Source: CAVPXC01 sp963709505
GTDB taxonomy: Bacteria > Chloroflexota > Anaerolineae > JAAEKA01
Assembly (NCBI GenBank): GCA_963709505.1
Contig: CAVPXC010000029.1
Coordinates: 268,726 to 332,725, forward strand
Length of the DNA: 64,000 bases
Direction: 5' to 3'
This document shows positions 1 through 9,637 of this stretch, in pieces; within the stretch, counting starts at the first letter, position 1; every line of letters begins with the position of its first letter. Position numbers and translations under genes: made by a program. Under the pieces are notes generated by a model. The model was not told the DNA's origin. It was given only the letters and a program-made list of their open reading frames with translations, and ran no database searches.

Positions 1-1275
1 TGCGGATCTCCCACCAGCGGATGCCGGCCATGCCGGTCGTAGCTTCGACCGACTGGTTGGTCACCAGCGACTGGTGGGTGCCGAAGTTCCGGTAGGCCAG
101 GCGGTACATCGGTCGCTGACGGTAGCCGAGGTGGTCGATCTTGTTGGCCGTGCCCGGCTGCGGGATGCAGGGCGCTGGGAGGGGTGTGCAGGGGAAGCAT
201 CGTGTCGTAGGCCGCGATCGGGATCGTGTTGGCCAGGGTGAAGGTGGAGAGGGCCGGCGTGGTGAAGTTGGCCGTGAATTTCCAGAGCGTCAGGGCGTCC
301 TGCGGCGCGCCATAGGGGCCGCCGTTGTCCATCGAGCCCACAAAGTAGTTCGGGGTGCCGGCAGGCGGCAGCGTCGTGCCGTCCAAGTCAGAGGGCAGCA
401 GGCCGTCGCCGATGTTGTAGGGCGTCGCGCCGGGCGGGACCAGGAACGAGATCACTTGGGCGGCGGGGTTGCCGGCGATCAATTGTGCGCGGTTGACGGC
501 GTAGGCGCCGACGCCGACGAAGGGGCCGGCAGGTCCGAATTCACGGGTGCTGATGTACAGCGCGTCGGACCAGAAGCCATACTTAGGATAGTCCGGGAAG
601 TTGGTGCCGGTGCTGAAGGCCCAGCGGTAGTACGCGCCGGTTGGATCGGGTGTCGTTGAGACGGCCACACAGTTGAAGTAGGTCGGACCCGACGCCGTGA
701 ACTGGCTCAGCATCCAGCGGTCCGAGATCTGGTCGTAGAGGACGATCGGGTCACCGGCGTTTTCAGTCTGGCAGGCGCCTCCAAAGCCGGCCCAGAGGGT
801 GTTATTCAGCGCCGGGCCGTAGAGCGAGCCGCCTGTCTTGTTGAAGACCTCAAAGGACAGGTTGCTCATGGCCACGTAGTGGTTGGGGCCTACGTCGCCG
901 ACTGGGTCAGGGGGTTGTACCCCCGAAGTGTTGCTTGGCCCATCGAAGCTCACGCTGGGGGCGGGGATCAGCGACGGGCCGTAAGTGGTCTGCAGGGCCG
1001 CGTCGGCGTCCTGCGGGCCGAGCGGGCCTTCCAGGCCGGTGGCGCGCTCGGGGATCTCGAAAGGGGTTGCCCTCCTGTGGCACGAGCGGGGCGATGTCGC
1101 GCAGAGGCGGCGAGACGTCGAACTTGACGGCGGTGCTCACGCCGCGATAGATGCCCGCAGGCGGCACTTCGGGTCCTTGTGCGGCGGGGGCTGCCGCCAC
1201 AGGGACCACGAAGGATGCGATCATGGACAGGACCACGATCAGCACGAGCGTTGGGGGAAGAACTCGTCGATGCAT
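1..1275 (-). CDS. Secreted protein of unknown function, copy 1 (partial, frameshifted)
   Basis: The 3' end runs off the left edge of the window. The start at 1275 follows a good Shine-Dalgarno (AAGGAGAT) and begins MHRRVLPPTLVLIVV, a typical signal peptide ending near VPVAAAPA, so the product should be exported. Read across frames, the body contains the motifs DPVGDVGPNHYVAMSN, LYDQISDRWMLSQF and DPTGAYYRWAFSTG. I associate these with large secreted bacterial proteins of unknown function that may fold as a beta-propeller; that fold is my inference. The frame is broken near 1080 and again around 850-900 and 130-180, and the pieces match the same order in the neighbouring copy at 1816-3628. Neither copy has a recognisable catalytic motif. 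Confidence 0.6.
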
Positions 1276-1539
1276 GTTGTATCTCCTTACTGCAGTGGTG
1301 AGGAACAAACTGAGCGCAGGGCGATGGTGCGCCCAGACACGACAGGTGGGCGTCGATACACGTGGAGCTTTCCGGCCCGAACTCTGCGTAGCAATCGGCG
1401 GCAACCTATGGACGCTGAGGAAAACGAACAGGCTTAAGGCTATTGTACCGTAAAGCGATGGTCTGTCAACCTGCCGATTGGGGGGGGGTAGCCGTTGCAA
1501 GTCCGGTGCGCGTCGCTCTCGCGTACGTGTCTGTTTCGT

Positions 1540-1645
1540 CACTGTCTTTCGTCACTGCCGTGGTACTCACTACTCGTCACTGCCCGTGGTACTCACTGCT
1601 CGTACTACTCTCGTGCCGTGGTACTGACTACTCGTCACTCCCGCA
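1540..1645. repeat. Imperfect tandem repeat, three units of 26-32 bp
   Basis: Three diverged units each begin with (C)CGTGGTACT(C/G)ACT and continue with CTCGTCACT or CTCGTACTACT. They lie upstream of copy 1 of the duplicated secreted protein. The equivalent stretch upstream of copy 2 (about 3840-3890) lacks the array, and this accounts for most of the length difference between the duplicated upstream regions. It is followed by GCGGGAGCCCATCTGGCGG, which is also present at about 3887. Confidence 0.55.
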
Positions 1646-1724
1646 AAAGCGGGAGCCCATCTGGCGGTTTGCGCAAGCGCGCCGGATGGATGCCCGCGTG
1701 AAGCAGGCATGACGGAAACAAGAA

Positions 1725-1761
1725 AACCGCCGGAAGTGGCTCCAGGCCATCTCCGGCGGTT
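1725..1761 (-). terminator. Rho-independent terminator downstream of copy 2
   Basis: A perfect 10-bp stem (AACCGCCGGA/TCCGGCGGTT) is followed on the minus strand by TTTTCTTGTTT. It lies about 55 bp beyond the stop codon of the gene ending at 1816. Confidence 0.75.
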
Positions 1762-1774
1762 CCTTTCAAGCGTC

Positions 1775-1804
1775 GTCCCGAAGGGTTTCAAGACCCTTCG
1801 GGAC
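1775..1804. terminator. Perfect 12-bp hairpin just after the copy 2 stop
   Basis: GTCCCGAAGGGT pairs with ACCCTTCGGGAC around a 6-base loop, 11 bases past the stop codon at 1816. It has no U-run of its own and probably acts with the terminator at 1725-1761, or protects the 3' end of the mRNA. Confidence 0.5.
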
Positions 1805-1815
1805 AGGAGACAAGA

Positions 1816-3628
1816 CTAGCGACGCCGACGCAGGGCGTAGACGGCAGCCATGGCCAGGCCGGCCGCGACGGGCAGCACACCCAACGGCAGGCTTGCCGGC
1901 ACGGGGGCTGGCATCTGGCTCGCTTCGATGCTGGCTAGCGTGACCGCGGTCGGCGACGAGCACTCGTTGAACTTGAAGGCGCCGATACGCAGCCGCCAGT
2001 TAGTGCCATTGGTAGGAAGGTACTCGTTGACGTACCAGAACGTGCAGTCGTCCACCGGGTCGACGCTCATCGAGGTGTAGTCGCCCCAGCGGTTGCCGCC
2101 ACTGGTCAGCGAGCCGGTGCCGTTGATAATCGACCCCTCGCCCTGCGGCATCGTGCCCAGTGGGTCGGTGGCCAGGCGGCCGGTGTACCACGAACTGGGG
2201 TAGGTAGTGGTGGCGCTGGAGGCGCTGTAGCCTAGCGCCATGTTGCCGTCGTTGTCTTGGGCGATCGAGCCCATCCAGCGATGGATGCTATCGGTGGCGC
2301 CGGGGTTATAAGTGCCTTCCTGGTAAACAATCGGCGAGCTGTTGGGGCTGCGGATCTCCCACCAACGGATGCCGGACATGCCGGTCGTAGCCTCGACAGA
2401 CTGGTTGGTCACCAGCGACTCATGGGTGCCGAAGTTTCGATAGGCCAGGCGGTGTAGCGGTCGCTGGCGGTAGCCGAGGTGGTCGACCTTGTAGGTCGTG
2501 CCCGGCTGCGGGATGCAGGAGCGGCCGCTGCAGATCGAGAGCATCGTGTCATAGGCGGCAATCGGGATCGTGTTGGCCAGGACGAAGGTCGAATTGGCGG
2601 GCGTGGCGAAGTCGGCGTGGAATTTCCACAGGGTCAGCGCGTCCTGCGGCGCACTATAGGGTCCGCCGTTGTCCATCGAACCAACGTAGTAGTTCGGGGA
2701 ACCTGCAGGTGGCAGGGTCGTGCCATCCAGGTCAGAGGGCAACAGGCCGTCGCCGACGTTGTAGGGCGTTGCACCGCGCGGGACCAGGAACGAGATCACC
2801 TGGGCGGCGGGGTTGCCGGCGATCAGTTGCGCGCGGTTGACCGCATAGGCGCCTATACCGGTGAAGGTTGCACCGTTCGCAAAGTCACGGGTGCTGATGT
2901 ACAGCGCGTCGGACCAAAAGCCATATTTTGGATAGTCCGGGAAGTTGGTGCCGGTGCTGAAGGCCCAGCGGTAGTACGAGCCGGTTGGATCGGCAGTCGT
3001 CGAGACGGCTACACAGTTGTAATAAGTTGGGCCCGATTGGCGGTGAACTGGCTGAGCATCCAGCGGTCAGCGATCTGGTCGTAGAGCACGATCGGGTCAC
3101 CGGCGTTTTCAGTCTGGCAGGCGCCTCCAAAGCCGGCCCACAGGGTATTGTTCAGCGCCGGGCCGTAGAGCGAGCGTGCCGGTCTTGCTGTAGACCGCAA
3201 AGCGTCAGGTTGCTCATGGCTACGACGTGGTTCGGGCCGACGTCGCCGACCGGATCGGGCGGGTTGACGCCAGAGGTGTTGACTGGGGCCGTCGAAGCTG
3301 ACGATCGGCGCGGGGATCAGCGACGGGCCGTAGGTGGTCTGCAAGGCCGCGTCGGCGTCCTGCGGGCCGAGCGGGCCTTCCAGGCCGGTGGCGCGCTCGG
3401 GGATCTCGAAGGGCTTGCTCGTCCTGTGGCACGAGCGGGGCGATCGTCGCGCAGAGGCGGCGAGACGTCGAACTTGACGGCGGTGCTGACGCCGCGGATA
3501 GATCGCCCGCAGGCGTGCACTTCGGGTCCTTGTGCGGCGGGGGCTGCCGCCACAGGGATCACGAAGGATGCGATCATGGACAGGACCACGATCAGCACGA
3601 GCGTTGGGGGAAGAACTCGTCGATGCAT
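1816..3628 (-). CDS. Secreted, C-terminally anchored protein of unknown function, copy 2 (frameshifted)
   Basis: This is the complete paralogue of the gene at 1-1275, with the same start context (AAGGAGAT, MHRRVLPPTLVLIVV signal peptide). The 5' third is broken by several indels between about 3010 and 3500. The last 328 codons are open. That part carries GTYNPGATDSIHRWMGSIA, GYSASSATTTYPSSW, RWGDYTSMSVDP and DDCTFWYVNEY, a conserved block I know only from uncharacterised secreted proteins. The C-terminus is a short Pro-rich spacer, a hydrophobic helix (LPLGVLPVAAGLAMAAVYAL) and RRRR, like a membrane anchor or sorting tail. The expected product is about 600 residues. No enzyme function can be assigned; a surface or adhesive role is a guess. 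Confidence 0.65.
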
Positions 3629-3955
3629 GTTGTATCTCCTTACTGCAATGGTGAGGAACAAACTGAACGCAGGACGATGGTGCGCCCAGACACGACCGGT
3701 GGGCGTCGATGCACGTGGAGCTTTCTGGCTCGAACTCCGCGTAGCATCCGGCGCCAACCTATGGACACTGAGGAAAAACGAACAGGAATACGGCTATTGT
3801 ACCGGAAAGCGATGGTCTGTCAACCTGGCCGATTGGGGGCTGGCTGTGGTTCACATTTTCGTCATTCCCACTCTCGTTCGGAAGCGGGAGCCCATCTGGC
3901 GGTTTGCGCAAGCGCGGCGGATGGATGCTCCGCGTACGTAGGCATGACGAGACAA

Positions 3956-3981
3956 AAAGCCCCTGTGTCCACAGGGGCTTT
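3956..3981 (-). terminator. Terminator of the carboxypeptidase gene
   Basis: A perfect 12-bp stem AAAGCCCCTGTG/CACAGGGGCTTT has a 2-base loop and is followed by a T-rich run on the minus strand. It lies 55 bp past the stop of the M14 carboxypeptidase gene. It could also work in the other direction. Confidence 0.8.
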
Positions 3982-4035
3982 CTTGAGATGCGAACCATTT
4001 CAATCCGCTTCACTTGAGCGAATTGCGGCGATAGC

Positions 4036-7000
4036 CTACTGGCAGCCGACGATCCAGCGCTGGGCCACTGCGATGACGTCGTCGACGTCCACGGATCCGT
4101 CCTGGTCGAAGTCGTAGGCCGGCGTGTTGGTGCCGAATGCGCCGGCTACCAGCTGCACGTCGACGATGTCGACGCCGCCGATGCCGTTGACGTTGTACGG
4201 GCAGGTCGCTTGGCAGGACTGCACGACCACATCGTCGATGCTCCAGCCCTCGCGGGAGACCGAGCTGTCGGTGCCCACGCGGAAGCGGAATTGGACTGTC
4301 TGCCCGGCATAGGTGTTGATATCGACGATGCTGTTGAGCCAATCCTGCGGGTCGCCGCACCAGGCTTGCAGGCCAGCCAGCGGATTGCTGCTAGCCACTC
4401 GCGATCGTGCCGTTGTAGGGATCGGTCAACAGCTTGGCACTGGGTACCTGCGTCCACGTCGATGCCGCCGTTGGTGCTGATTTCCAGAATGGCGCCGTCG
4501 TAGCAAGCGGTTGCGCTGACGGACTCTCGAGCACCTGGCGGTTCCAGAATTTGAGCGAGATCGGGCTCTGACCTGCTGGGCAGGGTGATCGGCGGTGAGA
4601 CAAGCCGTTGGTCGCTCGACGGAGCCTGAGCCGGCGGCATGATAGGCGTAGCTGCCGGAGTGCACGTTGGTAGTCCACAAGGCCCATGTGTTGCCGGTGC
4701 CGCCGGCGCCGAGGGTCCAGCCGTTAGCGCCGCCCTCGAAGCCCTCGGTCAGGACGATGCTGGGCTGCAGGCCGGGGCCGCAGTCGCCGGGCGCTGCCAG
4801 GGTGCGTGAAGCTGTAGACGGCCGAGTACGCGCCGGCGCCGCAGGCGTTCTCAGCCCAGACACGCCAGAAATACGTCATGCTCGTGTTGAAGGCGCCGGC
4901 CGGTGTGAAACTGGTGGCGGTCAGGCCGGAGGCTGAAGCGACGATAGTTAGCAAACGATGGGCTGGTGGCGACCTGGATGCTGTAGCTGGCGGCCTGGGC
5001 CACCGGGCTCCAGGTGAAGGTCGGCGTGGCCGAGACGCCGGTCGCGCCGTTGGCCGGGGCGGTCAATGTGACGGAGCCGGGCGCAGCGTTGGATACGATC
5101 AGCTGCAGGGGTGTATTCTGCGAGCCGCCGGTATAGGCGCCGGTGAGCGTCATGGAATAGGCGCCAGGGGCGGCCGCGCCGGTGTTGCCGATGGTCAAGA
5201 CCGTGTTGCCGGGGCCGGCCACCGGGTTGACCGAGAAGTTCGTCGTGGTGCCGGCCGGGTTGCCCGTGACGTTAAAGGTCACCTGGCCGGCATAGCCGAC
5301 GCTGATGTTGTAGAGTGCGTTGTTGGGTGAACACACGGTCTGGCTGGCCGGCGTGGCGCTGAAGGCCGTCACGTCGAGGAAAACTGCGCTGAATCGCGCC
5401 CCAGTTGTTGGCCGCATCCTTGCCGCGCACGAAAACGATGTGGCGGCCGCCGCCAAGGCCCGTGGTATTGACCGTGGCGACGACGTTCTCGATCGTGCTG
5501 TTGAAAGTGCCGTCGGCCGCGGCCATGGGGTAGGCGACCGCTCCCACTCCCCACGGCGGCGTGTCAATGTAGTACTCGGCCGCGGCGATGGCTTGGGTCG
5601 GCTCGGCGCCGTTGGAGTTGTTGAAGCGCGTGTCGTTGATCGTCGCGGTCAGGTTCACGGCCTGGCCGGGCGTCACGGTGGCTGGTGTGGCCGTGACGGT
5701 GAGCGCGTCAGGTCCGGCGGGCGTCATGTACGGGGTGCGGACCACCTTGGCGGCATAGACCAGCGCCTGGAGGTTGTCGGGCAGGATCGTGTTCTCGAAG
5801 GTGGAGCAGTCCTGGAAGAAAGTCGGTGCCCAACTCGAAGGTATAGGCCGCCACGCCCAGGTCGCCGTAGCCGAAGTCGTCGGTGGTGCCGTCGGTGGGG
5901 TAGAGGCCGATGGCCTGATCCGGCGTGTAGTTGTTGAAGTAGGCGAACTTGCGGCCCAGCGTCTGCAAGGCCGGGCCGTTGGGCGCCACGGTGCTCGTGA
6001 AGCCCCAAGGCCACAGGACCAGCTCGCTGTAGCTGTGGACGTCCAGGTAGACGCCGGTTGCATCCACCGGCGCGGCTGCGGTCAGTGGATCGGCGCGCTG
6101 GTCCGGGAAGATGGACCGCATGTAGCTTTGAACGGCCTGGACTTCTGGCTCGGAGGCAGGGCTGGGGCCGCGGTAGGTGAGATCACACTGGATCCGCTCG
6201 ATCCGCCGCAGCAGCCCCACTGGAAGGCGAAGTTGCGGTTCAGGTCGGCGCCGCGCGAGGTGCTGGTGGCGCCGCAGTAGTTCTGGTTGGTGTTCTTGCG
6301 CCACGACAAGCCCGTCTCGGCCTGTTTGCGGCCGTCGGGGTTGGTGTGCAGCATGATGTGGATCTCGTGGTGGTCCAGGATCCAGGTGGCGTCGGCGTTC
6401 GTGCCGTAGTTATTGACCAGGTACTCGGCGAAGCGGGTTACCAACTCAGCCGTCGTGTACTCACGGGCGTGGATCGCGGCGGTGATGAAGAGTTTGGGCT
6501 TGGGACCCGGCATGGCCGAATTGGTCAGCTTGAGCACCTTCATGTCGTAGCCGGGCAGCCCGCCGGCCGTCGCCTTCTCCCAGGAGTCGCCTGCGTCGAC
6601 GAAGCTGGCCAGGGTCGGGTGCGCGGCGATGATGCTGTCGCCTGTGGCGAAGGTCTCCTCGACCGTGCGGTAGCACGGGTAGCCGGGAATGCCGCTTTCC
6701 TGCCCCGGCGGCGGCGTCTGCCGGCGTCAGCTTGGCCGTTTCGGCCAGGTCGATTTGAGTGCGCATGCCCAGACCAAGCAGCTGGGCGTAGCTGTCCTTG
6801 TCCACGGCAACCAGCACGTATTGTTCCTTCTTGTTGTTGTATTCAAAGACGTCAAAGTCGGCTAGTGCGCTGATTTGATCGGGGGTGTCGTAGTACACGC
6901 GCACGACGAACTTGCCGTCAGGGAATTGGCTGATGTCCTGCGCGGCGACGCTGGAGACGCCTGCGGCCGGCAGGGCGGCGAGAAGGACCAGGCTGAACAG

Positions 7001-7039
7001 CAGAGCCAGGGACGCAGTGGTCCAAAGGCGTGATTTCAT
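4036..7039 (-). CDS. Secreted M14 zinc carboxypeptidase with Ig-like and dockerin-like domains (frameshifted)
   Basis: The gene begins MKSRLWTTASLALLFSLVLL, a signal peptide, so the enzyme is exported to trim C-terminal residues from extracellular peptides. An N-terminal region of about 100 residues (FVVRVYYDTPDQISAL) is followed by the M14 peptidase domain. That domain shows the HxxE zinc site in AAIHAREYTTAEL, the substrate-binding DLNRNF, the third ligand in VDVHSYSELVLWPWG and the catalytic Glu in YTFELGTDFF. Next come an Ig-like region, a fibronectin-like region (PANGATGVSATPTFTWSP), a jelly-roll-like segment (EGWSIDDVVVQSC) and a C-terminal dockerin/EF-hand pair (GIGGVDIVDVQLVAGAFG, DFDQDGSVDVDDV). 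Total length is about 1000 codons. Frame changes occur near 6700, 6180, 5820, 5390, 4940, 4800 and 4400. All domains are present and in order, so sequence error is more likely than a dead gene. Confidence 0.75.
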
Positions 7040-7191
7040 GGGGGTATCCTCCGATTTAGCTGAGTGGAATGCGCCCGAAGTCGGGCTGATCGTGATTTAT
7101 TCTACAGCTTAATCCGGTCAGGGACAAATGAAGGGGCCTCTCTTCAGCCCGCAGGTTTCTGTTTAGGGATGCAGCGGATGCGGACCACGGC

Positions 7192-7563
7192 TTAGGGTGA
7201 GCTGTCGTGCCGCTTGGGCAGTTCGGGCGCCTCGCGCCGGCTATCGACGACCAGGTGCATAAAGGCCAGGTAGGGGTGGCGATAGACCATGTGCGGCCCG
7301 GCGTAGCGCATGACCTGGCGAATGCGCTCGCGCATCTCGGTCCGGTAGCAGTGCACCTGGCAATTGACGCAGGTGGATTTCAGCTCCTGGAAAGGACATT
7401 TATCCAGGCGTAAGAGAGCATAGTCCAGAAGCTCCTGGCACTCTGAGCACAGTTCACGCTTCGTGCCGTGCTTTCCATGGCAGTTGATCTGGATCATGGC
7501 CTCGATGGTGCGACCCTCCCGCGCCAGGCGGGGGTGAGGGAATCGGGTGGCTCTGTCTTCCAT
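7192..7563 (-). CDS. NOSP (nitrous oxide-stimulated promoter) family Cys-rich protein
   Basis: This is an intact 123-residue cytosolic protein. The core LCSECQELLDYALLRLDKCP, followed by CVNCQVHCYRTEMRERI and VMRYAGPHMVYRHPYLA, matches the NOSP family, small proteins with paired CxxC/CxxxC cysteines that suggest a metal or Fe-S site. The biochemical role of the family is unknown. The ATG at 7563 has no clear Shine-Dalgarno, and Met23 (MIQINCHGKHG) is an equally plausible start because the family homology begins there. It stands alone between the carboxypeptidase and a repeat-rich gap. Confidence 0.75.
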   Translation of the reverse strand: MEDRATRFPHPRLAREGRTIEAMIQINCHGKHGTKRELCSECQELLDYALLRLDKCPFQELKSTCVNCQVHCYRTEMRERIRQVMRYAGPHMVYRHPYLAFMHLVVDSRREAPELPKRHDSSP

Positions 7564-7595
7564 GGTTTACACATTCTCGTTCTTGGATAGTTGTG

Positions 7596-7649
7596 ACTGC
7601 TCACCCGTCATTCCTGTCCCTACGGGAACAGGAATGACGGGTGAGCAGT
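7596..7649. repeat. Palindromic element, CGTCATTCC family, copy 1
   Basis: A near-perfect 25-bp inverted repeat: ACTGCTCACCCGTCATTCC pairs with GGAATGACGGGTGAGCAGT and the loop is only a few bases. The same core flanked by TCA/TGA recurs at 28097-28150 and 55965-56012. Confidence 0.7.
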
Positions 7650-7809
7650 TACGGATAGTTTGGAATAGATGGCAATTGAATGCATCCAGGCGTCTCGACC
7701 TGTAGATTGGATCATACACCTTTGTCGGGAAGATTGCTATGACCTAAGTCATATTTTGCGGGCAATAAGCTAGAAGTTACTCATTACTCTGTAAAATTAA
7801 TCCTTGTGG

Positions 7810-7885
7810 AGTGTCACCCTGAGGCTCGGCGAAGGGTCCCCGTCTTGCAGAGCAGGGACCCTTCGCCGAGCCTCAGGGTGACACT
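7810..7885. repeat. Long inverted repeat, family with 39484-39572, copy 1
   Basis: A perfect 31-bp inverted repeat, starting AGTGTCACCCTGAGGCTCGG and ending with its complement, surrounds a 14-base centre (CGTCTTGCAGAGCA). A second, slightly degraded copy with the same centre lies at 39484-39572. The rest of the gap between 7563 and 8061 holds no gene that I can support. Confidence 0.75.
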
Positions 7886-7928
7886 ACGCAGAAACTTGGT
7901 TTACAGGGTACTCATTGTCCTCAAAGAA

Positions 7929-7965
7929 GACGAGCCCCGGTGCAGGTCGTGCATCGAGGCTCGTC
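7929..7965 (-). terminator. Probable terminator of the LysM gene
   Basis: GACGAGCC and GGCTCGTC form an 8-bp stem. On the minus strand the stem is followed by TTCTTT. It lies about 95 bp beyond the stop of the LysM gene. Confidence 0.45.
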
Positions 7966-8060
7966 GATTTCAAAAAAGAGTGTCTTTTCCGGCCATTCAG
8001 CCCTTAGCGTCCTTCGCGACTTCGCGGTGAACCTCCGGATTTTGCATTGTCAAGGCTTGG

Positions 8061-8519
8061 CTAGCAGTAGGCAATTGTCAGCACCTGGCCCACAAAGATC
8101 AGGTTCGGGTTCCAGATGCCATTGGCCTGCGCGAGGCAGCTAGTGGTAGTGCCGTAGTAGGCCGCGATGCCGGAGAGGGTCTGGCCGTAGCGCACGACAT
8201 GTTGGCCACTACTGCCGCCGCTACCTCCACCGGAGGGAATGCACAGGGTCTGGCCGGCGTAGATGCGGTTGGGGTTCGCGATGTGATTGGCCTGGGCGAG
8301 GGCATGGACGGAGACGCCGTACCAGCGGGCGATGCCGGACAGTGTGTCACCGCGCTGCACCGTGTAGTAGGTGCTGCATCCCCAGCCGGAAAAGGACTTG
8401 GACGATTCTTCTGGCGCGGCCAAGGCCGTTGCCGGTAGCATCGCCACCAGGAGCACGAGCACAAGCACGGCAGTCATTGCCGCCATGCGGCGGCTGTGAG
8501 AGAGACGAGCGTGAGCCAT
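8061..8519 (-). CDS. Secreted protein with two LysM domains
   Basis: The start at 8519 follows AAGGAGG at good spacing, so longer in-frame starts upstream are rejected. A signal peptide with a hydrophobic run (MAAMTAVLVLVLLVAMLPAT) ends near ALAAPEE. Two LysM repeats follow: YTVQRGDTLSGIARWYGVS with NRIYAGQTLCIPSG, and VVRYGQTLSGIAAYYGTTT with NLIFVGQVLTIAYC. A Gly/Ser linker separates them. LysM domains bind N-acetylglucosamine-containing glycans. There is no catalytic domain, so it is probably a peptidoglycan- or exopolysaccharide-binding protein of about 152 residues. A pair of Cys residues in each repeat could form disulfides. Confidence 0.85.
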   Translation of the reverse strand: MAHARLSHSRRMAAMTAVLVLVLLVAMLPATALAAPEESSKSFSGWGCSTYYTVQRGDTLSGIARWYGVSVHALAQANHIANPNRIYAGQTLCIPSGGGSGGSSGQHVVRYGQTLSGIAAYYGTTTSCLAQANGIWNPNLIFVGQVLTIAYC

Positions 8520-8560
8520 GGGTTTCCTCCTTGAAACTGATTGACGGACAACTCGAAACA

Positions 8561-9524
8561 CTAAGAATTGGTTTGACCGTTAGTAAAGCCGTTGTTGCCA
8601 GCACCCAAGGTGAGGCCCTGCACAGCTTTGACCACTTCGTCCAATGTGGCGACTGTCACTACTGTTGTCGCCAATGCACGCAAATTCTTGCTGCTGAGCG
8701 TGCGGATGCGAAAGGCAAGATCGGCAGGTATCTCTCCGAACCGATCAGTGAGGATGAGCAGCAGAATCTCGGCCTCGCCTTCTTGTCTTCCTTGCTCTAG
8801 TCCTTGCTTGGAGTCCTTGCTCGAGTCCTTGCTGGAGACCTTGCTCAAGTCCTAGCTCCAGTCCTTCCTTCATAAACTCGTTATACCAGGGTGATTCTCG
8901 TAACATAGTTGCATTCCACCTCATTACATTCCTGACTTCATCAGGCGTCATCACAAACGTGGCAAAGAAAGCCAACAACGGCTCCATCTCTGCGATGGTC
9001 GCATCCGCTCGCAGTAGAGCGAGTGCTTTGTTGATCGTTGCTTCGCTGTCCCCTCCCCTCAAGACTGGAACAAAGGGCAACAGCGTTGTCCATGGCTGGT
9101 TGATGACCACAGACGCATCTATTTCCCATAGGTTCAGCACCTTGTAGTCCTGATGGGCTATCAGGCCCATCAACTCCGAATGGTAATGGTCCACAATGAC
9201 GGCTTCGGACTTGGGCCGGAGGATGTTGACCACCACCGGATAGACATTCAATCCATAGCGCTCTTCTGCCAACGCCGCATAGGCACGGATGCGCTGCGGC
9301 ATGCGCGCATCGGGGCGAAACTGGATCTCGTTGGCGATTAGAAACGTGCCATGTTTCGGCGAGCGCGCTTTGAGCAACACGTCCGTGGCTCGCGCAACCC
9401 ACTGAAACTCGCCGGACAGGAAGTCCAGCACCTCAACCGCCGGATCGCCGGTCAGCCATCGCGCCCAAACTTCAGGGGCCAGGCTGATAAGCCGTTTGCT
9501 GCCGATATCTGCTGTTTTTGTCAT
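8561..9524 (-). CDS. Rpn-family (PD-(D/E)XK) nuclease-like protein with DUF4351 tail, one frameshift
   Basis: The N-terminal half has features of the Rpn/transposase-like PD-(D/E)XK nuclease family: FLIANEIQFRPDARMPQRIR, with the E-I-Q of the active site, and RAYAALAEERYGLNVYPVVV. The C-terminus (LLLILTDRFGEIPADL) matches DUF4351. Between them is a run of GL(E/Q)QGL repeats encoded by near-identical 12-base units. The frame slips by one base inside this run at about 8805-8817, and both sides then read correctly. The slip may be real repeat slippage or a sequencing error. Such proteins promote recombination-like DNA cleavage in E. coli; here the activity is inferred from family only. Confidence 0.75.
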
Positions 9525-9637
9525 TCTGTCTCCCTCCTGTTGTTATTTTACAGGCAATTGTGGGCCGTGTCAACCGAATTGACGGGTCTGGCCCAATTTG
9601 CTCTGCGATCTTGCATTTGGTGCAGGTGTCACTTCTT

